Shown here: in pieces, positions 1 to 8,896 of the stretch
Numbering within the stretch: the first letter of the stretch is position 1
How the letters are laid out: each line of letters starts with the position of its first letter
The notes under the pieces: model-generated
Databases searched by the model: none
What the model saw: the letters and a program-made list of their open reading frames with translations, nothing else
Told to the model about the DNA's origin: nothing
Program-made: the position numbers and the translations under genes
From: Paenibacillus paeoniae
GTDB taxonomy: Bacteria > Bacillota > Bacilli > Paenibacillales > Paenibacillaceae
Reading direction: 5' to 3'
Assembly (NCBI RefSeq): GCF_003388735.1
Contig: NZ_QUBQ01000005.1
Location: forward strand, 1-64,000
Length of the DNA stretch: 64,000 nucleotides

Positions 1-99
1 TTGCGGAACTTAGGCTGCTCAAGGGTTTGCTTCAATGAAATCACCTGTAATCGCTAAAGATATACCCTTTGTAGAAAGGTATCCTTTGCGATTATTGTG

Positions 100-580
100 G
101 GATTCTGGAAAAGCCAAGGTGTTTTCCGGATTTTTGAGCACATTTGCATGACACTTATGAAACTTCCATCAATTGGGGCGAACTGCATAAGTCATGACAC
201 CAATTACGGTAAGTTGTCTTATCCATGCATGTTCGCTTGGCCCGATCTCCAGGAGTACATAACAATCGTACGCACGTCAACCTCTCGGTTGAAAAAGATG
301 CAAATGATACGCTCACGCCGACGAATCCCCTCATCTACGCGTTCAATTCCATTAGAAGTCTGTAGTCTTAAGCGATATTCTTCTGGATATATGTGTATGG
401 CTTGTTGCATCGTTAAATTCGTCTTAGAACGTGTCCATCGCTTTATTCTGAAACGATTCAAAGGTGTCTTTGAGACAATTTCTCGCAATGTCCAGCGCCT
501 CGAAGATGGAGCGAAGCATACTCTTAATACTTTTCTAAAGAGCCTTTGGTGCAGTATTCAAAATTGTTGCGCATAAAGAA
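100..580 (-). pseudogene. Decayed IS256-type (mutator) transposase remnant
   Basis: Read on the minus strand, 219-488 encodes a stretch resembling the C-terminal signature of IS256-family transposases (TSNGIERVDEGIRRRERI, then IFFNRE), where intact enzymes have TTNxIERLNxEIRRRERVIRIFPN. Just upstream, a different frame (about 480-560) gives MLRSIFEALDIARN and a DEFNDAT element, which matches the preceding part of the same family, so at least one frameshift separates the two. Stop codons follow soon after. Only about 150 codons of a roughly 400-codon gene remain. The plus-strand open frame over the same bases has no family resemblance. The family call comes from remembered motifs and is fairly confident; the exact ends are not. 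Confidence 0.6.
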
Positions 581-699
581 GAAGGTTTGACACCGTTATC
601 AGGACACGCCTTGAAAAAATGTTGACAAATGATTTTGATCAAATCATGATGGGTATCACTGTATGCAATTTTCTTCGTTTAATTCACATGCTTTGACTT

Positions 700-1195
700 G
701 GAAAAAAATAGGAATCTCAACTGGCTTCAGATTCGGCATTGCCAACCGCAAGTCTAGAATCTTCGAGTGTTATCCTTGTTGACGTAGTAATCAGTAAAGC
801 CCCTCTAGAGCGTATTCGGCTGTATCCACATACCTTCGCATACAGGCATCCACCGGCATGAACGATACCCCACTTCATGTAAGTTGCGAATGTTCCATGC
901 AAATACGATTGGATCAAGGTGTTTGCGTAAACTCTATTCCGAACAATTCTGCGTAGAAACTATTGATCACAAGCCAAGCTCCATGAGGGGAGTACCAAGA
1001 TTTGCTCGCTTCGCTGGTAGCAATTGAACAGTTCCATTGATAAAGAACCATCACGAAAACGGAGTATCTGTCGTAATGCCCACTACTCGCGTCAATAACC
1101 CACGAGTGTATAATCCATTTATACCTTAGTTTCCTGAGTGTTCGCTCCCATGCTGCAGCGGCTAACTGTTCAGATGCGTGAGCCTCTAACACTTG
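700..1195 (-). pseudogene. Probable second transposase remnant, IS4-like DDE type
   Basis: A minus-strand frame at 914-1192 contains KLRYKWIIHSWVIDASSG followed by a hydrophobic VFVMVLYQWNCSIA segment. This resembles the first catalytic Asp region of IS4-like DDE transposases (ALDATxxxxRxxVLxxSVVYRGCAIP). An adjacent minus-strand frame (717-917) is open but in another phase, and there is no plausible start. I read this as a fragmentary transposase lying next to the IS256 remnant. The evidence is one motif region only, so a chance open frame cannot be excluded. Confidence 0.4.
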
Positions 1196-1630
1196 GTTTA
1201 AACTGTCTGCAGTAATGACACTTAGTCAGTATCTCGATTTTCTCTAATAAATAGTGTTAATAATTGAGATCTAGTGTACCTGATACTGAGCCATGAATAA
1301 ATACTCTCCTCTGGAATGGTCTAGGTAGCTTTTCTAGATGAGAATTTTCTCATGCCTTACTTTTTATAAAATTTATCATTTTACACAAGTATAAACACAA
1401 TATACGAACTTAGTTTCAATAAATTCTGCTTGAATACAATATTGACTATAAGGTTTTCTCGAGTTTTAGTTCAAAACTTCTTATAGGGGGAAAGCGACGG
1501 ATATCGTTGACCATATATGTAAGTCTGTGGTAGGTTTAGAGCAGAAAATAAAATCATAGTGATATACTTGGGATTAGCCTGAAATGAACGAACGTGAACG
1601 ATGAATGACGATGATGAACGAGATTTGATG
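1196..1630. other. AT-rich non-coding stretch upstream of cysJ
   Basis: There is no credible coding frame here. Composition is clearly more AT-rich than the flanking genes. It probably holds the cysJI promoter and leader, but I could not pick a convincing -35/-10 pair, and I saw neither an S-box nor a T-box consensus. The run just before cysJ contains several GAACG and GATGA short repeats (about 1585-1622) of unknown meaning. Confidence 0.5.
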
Positions 1631-1644
1631 CGAGGTGGATGTTG

Positions 1645-3501
1645 TTGCAACTGAAGGTGACGAACAGTCCGTTTACGGAAGAGCAGGCTGAGCTGCTTAA
1701 CAAGCTCCTGCCAACGTTGACGGAGACACAGACTCAATGGCTCGGCGGTTTTTTGACATTTTATAGGGCGGGTGCGGCTTCGGCCGAAACTGCAGCTAGC
1801 GCGCAACTCATAGCGCCAGCATTGGAGCAAGTTGTGCAGGCGGTAGCAAGCGCGTCGACAGCTCCACGCGAAGCGACGATTCTATTCGGCTCGCAGACGG
1901 GCAACTCACAGCGTCTGGCCGGCAAGCTGGCAGATAAGCTGAAGGCGCAAGGCTTTGAAGTGACGCTATCGGCCATGAGTGGCTACAAAACGAACGGCCT
2001 GAAAAAAACGGCGCATTTGTTTATCGTGGCAAGCACGCATGGTGAAGGCGATCCGCCAGACAATGCATTGACCTTCCACGAATTCCTATATTCCAAGCGT
2101 GCACCGAAGCTGGACGGACTGAAGTTCTCAGTGCTGGCGCTGGGCGATACATCTTATGAATTCTTCTGCAAAACGGGCATTGATTTCGACGAGCGCCTGG
2201 CCGAGCTGGGCGCAGAGCGTCTGATCGCTCGCGTCGATTGCGATCTCGACTTCGAAGCTCCTGCCAACGAGTGGATGGCAAGTGTCATCGGTTCGCTTGA
2301 CGCCGCAACCGGAACGGGAGCTGCGGCAGCTACTGTTGGTGCTCCGGCTGTAGCCTCTGTATCAGCAGAATCCGAATATTCACGTTCCAATCCGTTTAAA
2401 GCCGAGGTCCTGACGACGATTAACCTGAACGGACGTGGTTCCGATCGCGAGACACGCCATCTGGAGCTGTCTCTGGAAGGCTCCGGACTCTTCTATGAGC
2501 CGGGTGATTGTGTCGGCGTCTATCCGGAGAACGATCCGGCTCTTGTTGATGCGATTATTGCAGCGATGAACTGGTCACCTTCCGAGGTGGTTGTTCCGGG
2601 CAAAGACGGTGACGAAGGCACCCTTCGTTCCGCGCTTCTACGCCAGTTCGAAGTAACGGTGCTGACGAAACCGCTGCTAGAGAAGGCGGCAGCCTATACA
2701 GATAACGGACAATTGGCGGAACTGATCGCTCCTGAGAAGAAGACCGAACTGAAAGCTTATACGAACGGACGAGACCTGCTTGATCTGCTGCAGGATTTTG
2801 GTCCTTGGAAGCTGACAGCTGTGAATCTGGTATCGATTCTACGCAAGCTGCCGCCGCGTCTTTATTCCATCGCAAGCAGCAACAAAGCGAATGAGGATGA
2901 AGTGCATCTGACGATTCGCAAGGTAGAATATGAAGCGCATGGGCGCGCTCGCGGAGGCGTATGCTCCGTTCAAGTGTCGGAGCGTCTCGCAGAAGGCGAT
3001 ACACTCTCAATCTTCATCCAGCATAACCCGAACTTCAAGCTTCCGGCTAATCCGGAGACGCCAATCATAATGGTCGGTCCGGGTACGGGTGTAGCTCCTT
3101 TCCGCGCTTTCATGGAAGAGAGAGAAGAGCTTGGCTTGGAAGGGAAGACGTGGCTGTTCTACGGCGACCGCCATTTCGTGACAGACTTCCTGTACCAGAC
3201 CGATTGGCAGAGAATGCTGAATGACGGCGTGCTGACGAAGCTAGATGTGGCATTCTCTCGCGATACCAAAGAGAAGGTGTATGTGCAACATCGGATGCTT
3301 CAACAGGCAGAAGAGTTGTATTCTTGGCTGCAAGAAGGAGCGCATGTGTATGTGTGTGGCGATGAGAAGCATATGGCGCATGATGTTCATAACGCACTTC
3401 TGACCATTATTGAGCAGCAAGGCGGACTGGACGCCGAAGCGGCGAAAGCTTATCTGGCCGAATTGCAGGCGCAGCAGCGCTACCAACGTGACGTATATTA
3501 A
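1645..3501 (+). CDS. cysJ: Assimilatory sulfite reductase, flavoprotein alpha subunit
   Basis: NADPH-dependent diflavin reductase that passes electrons through FAD and FMN to CysI for reduction of sulfite to sulfide in cysteine synthesis; cytosolic. The 618-residue product has the expected order: an N-terminal linker, a flavodoxin FMN domain (FGSQTGNSQ near residue 75, STHGEGDPPDN), a FAD domain (RLYSIASS), an NADPH domain (GPGTGVAPFRAF, YVCGDEKHMA) and the conserved C-terminal RDVY. I place the start at the TTG at 1645, not the ATG at 1639: GAGGTGG (1632-1638) abuts the ATG but sits 6 nt from the TTG, and MQLKVTNSPF then matches the Bacillus CysJ N-terminus as I recall it. It is followed 60 bp later by cysI. 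Confidence 0.96.
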   Translation: MQLKVTNSPFTEEQAELLNKLLPTLTETQTQWLGGFLTFYRAGAASAETAASAQLIAPALEQVVQAVASASTAPREATILFGSQTGNSQRLAGKLADKLKAQGFEVTLSAMSGYKTNGLKKTAHLFIVASTHGEGDPPDNALTFHEFLYSKRAPKLDGLKFSVLALGDTSYEFFCKTGIDFDERLAELGAERLIARVDCDLDFEAPANEWMASVIGSLDAATGTGAAAATVGAPAVASVSAESEYSRSNPFKAEVLTTINLNGRGSDRETRHLELSLEGSGLFYEPGDCVGVYPENDPALVDAIIAAMNWSPSEVVVPGKDGDEGTLRSALLRQFEVTVLTKPLLEKAAAYTDNGQLAELIAPEKKTELKAYTNGRDLLDLLQDFGPWKLTAVNLVSILRKLPPRLYSIASSNKANEDEVHLTIRKVEYEAHGRARGGVCSVQVSERLAEGDTLSIFIQHNPNFKLPANPETPIIMVGPGTGVAPFRAFMEEREELGLEGKTWLFYGDRHFVTDFLYQTDWQRMLNDGVLTKLDVAFSRDTKEKVYVQHRMLQQAEELYSWLQEGAHVYVCGDEKHMAHDVHNALLTIIEQQGGLDAEAAKAYLAELQAQQRYQRDVY

Positions 3502-3561
3502 TCGAATCGATAGAGATAGCGTGTGCGCTTGAAGGCGCATCGGTGAAAGGAGCCTGCAGCA

Positions 3562-5301
3562 ATGACAAAGAAACATAAAGTAGAGCCGATCGGCGGACCG
3601 CCGAGCGACGTTGAACATTTAAAGAAGGAAAGCAACTACTTGCGCGGTTCACTTGTAGAGTCGCTGCAAAATCGGATTACAGGCGGACTTTCGGAGCTGG
3701 ATAATCGCTTGCTGAAATTCCACGGCAGCTACATGCAGGATGATCGCGACGTGCGCAACGAGCGTCAGAAGCAGAAGCTGGAGCCTTCGTTCCAATTCAT
3801 GCTTCGTGTCGTAACGCCGGGCGGCGTATCGACGCCAGAGCAATGGCTCGTCATCGACGAGCTTGCCGAGAAATACGGCAGCGGCAGCATCAAGCTGACG
3901 ACTAGACAAGCATTCCAGCTTCATGGCGTATTGAAGTGGAATCTGAAGGATACGATCAAAAGCATTAATGATACGCTGCTAACGACGCTTGCTGCATGCG
4001 GCGACGTCAACCGTAATGTCATGTGCAACCCGAACCCGGAGCAATCTCAGGTGCATACGGAAGTTTTCCACTGGGCGCAGCAGATTACGACACATCTGGC
4101 TCCTCGCACGCCGGCTTACCATGAGATTTGGCTGGAAGGGGAGAAGCTGATCGACAGCACGGAGCTGCTGAAGGTTGAAGGCGCGGACCCGGTAGAGCCA
4201 ATCTATGGGCCGGTCTATCTGCCGCGTAAGTTCAAGATCGGCATCGCGGTGCCGCCTTCCAACGACGTCGACGTCTACTCGCAGGATTTGGGATATATCG
4301 CTATCGTTGAAAAGGGCAAGCTGGTCGGATTCAACGTTACGGTCGGCGGCGGCATGGGTATGACGCATGGCGACACGAATACGTACCCGCAGCTTGGACG
4401 TGTAATCGGCTTTATTAAGCCGGAGCAAGTGAATGAGATCGCGGAGAAAACGGTGACAATCCAGCGCGACTACGGTAACCGTTCCGTTCGGAAATACGCT
4501 CGCTTCAAATATACAATTGACCGTCACGGTCTGGACTGGTTTGTAGCCGAGCTGCAGGAGAGACTAGGCTGGGAGCTGGAACCGGCTCGTCCATTTCACT
4601 TCGAGAACAGCGGCGACCGCTATGGCTGGCAGAAGGACAAGAATGGCCGTTGGAATCTGACGCTGTATGTACAGAGCGGACGTATCGCCGACCAAGAGGG
4701 ATATCAGCTCAAGACAGGCCTTCGCGAGATTGCGAAGATCCATACGGGCGACTTCCGTCTGACGGCGAACCAGAACCTGATGATTGCAGGAATCACTACA
4801 GCGAAGAAGGCCAAAATCATTGCGTTGCTTGGTCAATATGGCATTACGGATGGCGGCCAACATTCCGCGATTCGCCGCAGCTCCCTATCCTGTGTAGCTT
4901 TCCCTACGTGTGGACTGGCGATGGCGGAGGCTGAGCGTTACTTGCCGACTCTGGTTGATAAGCTGGAGCCGATTCTGGAAGAAGTCGGCCTGCGTGACAA
5001 CGAGATCAATATTCGTATGACCGGCTGCCCGAACGGCTGCGCGCGTCCAGCGCTTGGCGAGATTGCCTTCATCGGCAAGTCGCCGGGCAAATACAATATG
5101 TACATGGGCGCTGGCTTTTCCGGTGACCGCCTCAGCAAGCTGTATCGCGAGAATGTGGACGAAAATGAAATTCTGGAAACACTAAAGCCGATTATCCATC
5201 GCTATGCGGCGGAGCGCGATAACGAGGAGCATTTCGGCGACTTCGTCATTCGTACAGGTTATGTGAAGCCTGTTATTTCCGGCACTGATTTTCATAGCTA
5301 G
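3562..5301 (+). CDS. cysI: Assimilatory sulfite reductase, hemoprotein beta subunit
   Basis: Siroheme and [4Fe-4S] protein that performs the six-electron reduction of sulfite to sulfide with electrons from CysJ. The 579 residues are the usual length. The cluster ligands are all present: Cys444 and Cys450 in a C-x5-C motif (SCVAFPTCG), and Cys489 and Cys493 in C-x3-C (TGCPNGCARP). Two ferredoxin-like/siroheme half-domains flank them. The start is an ATG behind AAAGGAG. It forms an operon with cysJ and ends at a strong terminator. No other sulfate assimilation gene (cysH, sat, cysC) is in the window. Confidence 0.97.
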   Translation: MTKKHKVEPIGGPPSDVEHLKKESNYLRGSLVESLQNRITGGLSELDNRLLKFHGSYMQDDRDVRNERQKQKLEPSFQFMLRVVTPGGVSTPEQWLVIDELAEKYGSGSIKLTTRQAFQLHGVLKWNLKDTIKSINDTLLTTLAACGDVNRNVMCNPNPEQSQVHTEVFHWAQQITTHLAPRTPAYHEIWLEGEKLIDSTELLKVEGADPVEPIYGPVYLPRKFKIGIAVPPSNDVDVYSQDLGYIAIVEKGKLVGFNVTVGGGMGMTHGDTNTYPQLGRVIGFIKPEQVNEIAEKTVTIQRDYGNRSVRKYARFKYTIDRHGLDWFVAELQERLGWELEPARPFHFENSGDRYGWQKDKNGRWNLTLYVQSGRIADQEGYQLKTGLREIAKIHTGDFRLTANQNLMIAGITTAKKAKIIALLGQYGITDGGQHSAIRRSSLSCVAFPTCGLAMAEAERYLPTLVDKLEPILEEVGLRDNEINIRMTGCPNGCARPALGEIAFIGKSPGKYNMYMGAGFSGDRLSKLYRENVDENEILETLKPIIHRYAAERDNEEHFGDFVIRTGYVKPVISGTDFHS

Positions 5302-5321
5302 TCGACTGAATGGACAGTATC

Positions 5322-5360
5322 AGCACAGGATGGGAGCAAGACTCCTCCTGTGCTTTTTTT
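5322..5360 (+). terminator. Rho-independent terminator of cysJI
   Basis: Nine-base perfect arms AGCACAGGA / TCCTGTGCT around a 14-nt loop, followed by a run of T. It lies 20 bp after the cysI stop. Confidence 0.9.
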
Positions 5361-5442
5361 GTCCGTATTCCTATAGTCGGAGGCAGGGAGTCATGATATA
5401 TAATGAAGATAGACAAACATGAATCGGCTGAGGAGTAACAGG

Positions 5443-5810
5443 TTGAACGGGTTTCTTACCCGCACGGAGACAGAAAGGCTGATGGTATGGCTTCTAATTA
5501 AAGAGGATTACAGCGAGCGGCTGGCCTTCTGCATTTGAGCGAATGCAAGCATGGTTTCAGCGGCTCTTGGTCAGGCATCAGGAACTAGCGAGGGGTGACA
5601 AAGTGAACATAATCGGCCTATTTCAAAAAAAAGAGGGTGGTGCGTACCTGGGGATGATCGACTTTCCAACATTGGCGCGAGAAGAATTCCAGTAGGAAAG
5701 AACTGGCTATATCATACAACCTGGCGGAGAGTGCCGGCATGAAGTTCGATTGCATCCGAAAAGCGTTCTTGTATGAGTATGGCAAGTGGACGGACCGTCT
5801 GGTCTACTAA
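5443..5810 (+). pseudogene. Broken GNAT-family N-acetyltransferase
   Basis: Three consecutive pieces resemble one RimJ-like GNAT protein. From a TTG start with GAGGAG upstream comes GFLTRTETERL, then IKEDYSERLAF, ending in TGA. Shifted by one base, FERMQAWFQRLLVRHQELA continues through NIIGLFQKKEGGAYLGMIDF to a TAG. In another frame, NLAESAGMKFDCIRKAFLYE continues to GKWTDRLVY and stop. The middle of the fold (the acetyl-CoA-binding Q/RxxGxG/A region) is missing. So there is a frameshift, an in-frame or near-frame stop and an internal deletion. The pieces keep their order, which indicates fairly recent decay. The GNAT assignment rests on the AGMKFE...GEWTD C-terminal pattern. Confidence 0.7.
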
Positions 5811-6002
5811 AGTAACGTGCTATTTTAGGAGGGGCATCGTATCGACTTTCAGACGGAATGGGGCTACTCGCATGAAGCCTCCTGCGTTTTCAAAATTGTG
5901 CGTTTTCGCCCGACTTGCTCTATAGTGGAAGAGTCCCTGATATGATATGTTTGGTGAGATAGCATACCAATCCAATATGTTGAAAAAGGTGGTTTTACGA
6001 AC

Positions 6003-6689
6003 ATGTCTTCCAAAAAAGGAACCAAGCCTGGCGGATCGCGTTATTTCGTGCTGTACACGGCTATTATCATTATTGTTGTCGCTGCATTGTTTGTCATCAA
6101 CCAACAGTCGAAGGGCGGAGGCGGCAGTGAATCGATCGGCAGCGCGCCTTCGACTGTCGCGCAGCCTGTAATGGGGGACGCCGCAGCCAAAGTTTCCATT
6201 GTCGAATTCGGCGACTACAAATGTCCTTCTTGCAAAGCATGGGGAGAGACGCTCTGGCCCAAGCTGAAAGCAGACTATGTCGATACGGGCAAAGCAACGT
6301 TCTCCTACATTAATGTATTGTTCCACGGCGAGGAGTCCAGACTGGGCGCGCTTGCGAGCGAAGCGATGCTGAAGCTGCACCCGGAGCAGTTCTGGGATTT
6401 CCATAAGAAGCTGTATGACGCGCAGCCGGGTGATGATCATGACAGCTTGTGGCTGACGGAGGAGAAGGTGATGGAGACGGCCAAAGCGGCAGTTCCGGAT
6501 CTGGACGAGGAAGCACTGAAAGCGACGATGGCTACGGAGGAAGCTGCCAAGCTTGTTGAGCTTGACGAGATTCTGGTGAAGCAGTTCAACATACAGGCTA
6601 CCCCTACCATCATGATTAATGATGTGAAAATTGCGAATCCGTTCGATTATGCAGCGATTCAAGCTGCAATCGAGAAACAACTGAAATAG
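6003..6689 (+). CDS. bdbD: DsbA-like membrane-anchored thiol-disulfide oxidoreductase
   Basis: Extracytoplasmic thiol oxidase that introduces disulfides into exported proteins and is re-oxidised by BdbC. The 228-residue protein has a basic N-terminus and one hydrophobic anchor (residues about 15-35), a Gly/Ser linker, then a thioredoxin-like DsbA domain with active site CPSC at residues 74-77 and the cis-proline loop ATPTIM near the C-terminus. A helical insertion lies between them. The start ATG follows AAAGGTGG. bdbC begins 10 bp after its stop, so the redox pair is one operon. Confidence 0.92.
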   Translation: MSSKKGTKPGGSRYFVLYTAIIIIVVAALFVINQQSKGGGGSESIGSAPSTVAQPVMGDAAAKVSIVEFGDYKCPSCKAWGETLWPKLKADYVDTGKATFSYINVLFHGEESRLGALASEAMLKLHPEQFWDFHKKLYDAQPGDDHDSLWLTEEKVMETAKAAVPDLDEEALKATMATEEAAKLVELDEILVKQFNIQATPTIMINDVKIANPFDYAAIQAAIEKQLK

Positions 6690-6699
6690 GAGGCCAATT

Positions 6700-7110
6700 A
6701 TGGAGTTCATGAGACGCAATGTCTTGTATTTCGCTTGGCTGGTTGCCGTTGTGGCGACGCTGGGTAGTCTGTATTTCAGCGAGATTAAAGGATATATACC
6801 ATGCGAGCTTTGCTGGTATCAGCGCATTTTGATGTATCCGCTTAGCTTGCTGCTGGGTATCGCAGCCTTTTACGATGAACATTCCATTAAGAAGTATGTG
6901 CTTCCATTGTCTATTATGGGCATGCTGGTCGCTGCCTTCCACTACATGGAGCAGAAGATTCCTGGTTTTTCGGGCATCAGGCCGTGCACGCAAGGAGTTC
7001 CTTGCAACAAGGATTATATTGACTGGTTCGGCTTTGTAACCATTCCGTTCCTGGCATTGATAGCATTTACACTTATTACGGCGCTGCTGCTCGTTTTCCG
7101 AAAAAGATAA
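6700..7110 (+). CDS. bdbC: DsbB-like disulfide-forming quinone oxidoreductase
   Basis: Four-helix membrane protein that passes electrons from BdbD to the respiratory quinone pool. The 136 residues give four hydrophobic segments. The first extracytoplasmic Cys pair is CELC (followed by WYQR, the conserved Arg of DsbB/VKOR-like quinone sites), and the second is CTQGVPC. AGGAGG lies directly after the bdbD stop, indicating coupled translation. The response regulator gene begins 16 bp after its stop, so redox and signalling genes may share one transcript. Confidence 0.93.
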   Translation: MEFMRRNVLYFAWLVAVVATLGSLYFSEIKGYIPCELCWYQRILMYPLSLLLGIAAFYDEHSIKKYVLPLSIMGMLVAAFHYMEQKIPGFSGIRPCTQGVPCNKDYIDWFGFVTIPFLALIAFTLITALLLVFRKR

Positions 7111-7126
7111 GAAAGGGGCTCCCTGT

Positions 7127-7843
7127 ATGACTGCCAGCTTGCTGCTTATCGAAGACGATTTCTCTATTAGCGAGATGGTCGTTGACTATTTATCCAAAGA
7201 AGGCTATCTCGTAACGACCGTAAACGATGGCGGCGACGCGATGCAGGCATTCGACGGAGGAACCTATGATCTGGTGCTGCTGGATCTGATGCTGCCCAAT
7301 GTGAACGGGCTCGATTTGCTGCAGCGGATCCGTGAGCGAAGCAAAGTGCCGATTCTCATCCTGTCTGCAAAGGATGGCGAGGTGGACAAGGCGCTGGGGC
7401 TAAGGTTCGGTGCCGACGATTATATTGCCAAGCCCTTCTCCCTGCTGGAGCTGTCGGCGAGAGTGAGTGCGTCGATCCGAAGAGCTACACAGTACGTGTC
7501 GATGACGGAGCCTATTCTGCCTGCTGAAGAAGCAGAGCAGGCGCTGCTGGTGTGTGGCGATCTGAGCATGGACCCGGACAACTTCACGGTGACGAAGCGG
7601 GGCGAGGACGTGAAGCTGACGGCGAAGGAGTTTCAAATTTTGAAGCTGTTCGTTCAGCATCCGACACGGGTGTATACGAAGGCGTTGCTCTATCAGCTGG
7701 TCTGGAATGATGATTATTACGGCGACGAGAATGTGATTAACGTCCATATGAGACGGCTTCGGGAGAAGATCGAAGACGATCCGTCGCATCCCTGTTACAT
7801 ACGCACATTGTGGGGGATCGGATACCGACTGGGGGAAGCTTAG
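7127..7843 (+). CDS. OmpR/PhoB-family response regulator
   Basis: DNA-binding half of a two-component system with the histidine kinase encoded immediately downstream. The receiver domain (residues 1-115) has the acidic pair EDD, phosphoacceptor Asp53 (LLDLMLPN), a switch Ser/Lys region (LSAKDGEVDKALG) and KPF. A winged-helix domain follows (LTAKEFQILKLF, VWNDDYYGDENVINVHMRRLREKI, GIGYRLG). The stop abuts the kinase ATG with no gap. Its target is most plausibly the ABC transporter that follows, as in bacitracin and lantibiotic detoxification modules; that is inference from context. Confidence 0.93.
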   Translation: MTASLLLIEDDFSISEMVVDYLSKEGYLVTTVNDGGDAMQAFDGGTYDLVLLDLMLPNVNGLDLLQRIRERSKVPILILSAKDGEVDKALGLRFGADDYIAKPFSLLELSARVSASIRRATQYVSMTEPILPAEEAEQALLVCGDLSMDPDNFTVTKRGEDVKLTAKEFQILKLFVQHPTRVYTKALLYQLVWNDDYYGDENVINVHMRRLREKIEDDPSHPCYIRTLWGIGYRLGEA

Positions 7844-8818
7844 ATGCTGTGGCTTTTTTTCGGACTGGCAGTACTATTCGCCATCTTGTATGTTCGTGAA
7901 CTTGCGCGCAATCGGGTGACTCGGAGAAATCTGCGATATATTCAGTTCAAGCTGGACGAAATAGCGAATCGCCCGTCATCCTCATCTGTGGAGCGGGTTC
8001 AGGTCATGACGGAGCAGGTCGAGCTGCGGGAGATGTTGCGCGCCGTGAACGAGTGGCTGGACCGCGCCCGCCAATTAGCCTCCGATTATGCGATGACGGA
8101 GCAAGCGATGCGCCGCATGCTGTCCAATGTGTCGCATGACTTGAAGACGCCGCTTACAGTCATTCTGGGTTATGCGGAGATGCTGGATCGAAGCCCGGAG
8201 CTGGTGCCGGAGGAGCGTCAGCGTTTGCTTGGCCAGATCTATAGAAAGACGCAGGAAGTGCTTGCACTTATGAATGCGTTCTTCGATCTGGCGAAGCTGG
8301 AGGCGAATGATTCCGAGTTGGAGATGGCTGTGTTGGATATCGGGGAGCTGGCCCGTCATCGTATTCTGGCCTATTATGACCTGCTGGCTTCTGAAGGCTA
8401 TGAGGTGGATATCAATATTCGGGAGGAACCGCTTCAGGTATATGCCAATGAAGAGGCATTGACGCGCATTCTGGACAATCTGTTCTCGAATGCTGTCCGG
8501 TACGGATCGATCGGCAAATATTTGGGAGTTTCCATTAAGCGACGGAGTGGGCAAGTTGTTATCGAAGTGGCAGATCGGGGTCCCGGCATACCGCCAAGCG
8601 AACAGAAGCGAATATTCGAGCGGCTATATACGCTGGAGGATTCACGCAATAAGAACGTGCAGGGAAGCGGTCTTGGACTTGCGATTACGAAGCGCCTGAT
8701 TGAACGGATCGGTGGCAGCATTGCGGTTCAGAGCGTGCCGGATGTCCGTACAAGCTTTACCGTGACGCTAAGGGCAATGGAACCCCAAGCGGCAGCAAAA
8801 GCAGGAAGTAAGGAATAA
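7844..8818 (+). CDS. Sensor histidine kinase with minimal sensor region
   Basis: 324-residue kinase partner of the preceding response regulator. It has a single N-terminal hydrophobic helix (residues about 1-17) and essentially no extracytoplasmic domain. A linker helix leads to HisKA with phosphoacceptor His98 (SNVSHDLKTPLT), then the ATPase boxes N (DNLFSNAVRYG), G1 (DRGPGIP), F and G2 (GSGLGLAITK). The lack of a sensor loop means the stimulus must be perceived in the membrane, in the cytoplasm or through a partner protein. The ABC transporter 78 bp downstream is the obvious candidate partner, but no direct evidence exists here. Confidence 0.92.
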   Translation: MLWLFFGLAVLFAILYVRELARNRVTRRNLRYIQFKLDEIANRPSSSSVERVQVMTEQVELREMLRAVNEWLDRARQLASDYAMTEQAMRRMLSNVSHDLKTPLTVILGYAEMLDRSPELVPEERQRLLGQIYRKTQEVLALMNAFFDLAKLEANDSELEMAVLDIGELARHRILAYYDLLASEGYEVDINIREEPLQVYANEEALTRILDNLFSNAVRYGSIGKYLGVSIKRRSGQVVIEVADRGPGIPPSEQKRIFERLYTLEDSRNKNVQGSGLGLAITKRLIERIGGSIAVQSVPDVRTSFTVTLRAMEPQAAAKAGSKE

Positions 8819-8896
8819 GTAAGATTTGAGACAGAAAAAAGTGAGAGACCCGCGATAAGATAAGCTCATAACGAATTTAAGCGGGAGAGTGAACAG

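Noticed and set aside
97..576. Plus-strand 159-codon frame at the window start
   Set aside because: It has no protein-like composition; the minus strand carries the transposase remnant over the same bases.
1460..1640. SAM or cysteine-responsive riboswitch before cysJ
   Set aside because: No S-box core elements or T-box sequence were found; only AT-rich DNA with short GAACG/GATGA repeats.
2021..5138. Numerous minus-strand frames opposite cysJ and cysI
   Set aside because: They are shadows of two strongly conserved genes; none has a ribosome site or recognisable domain.
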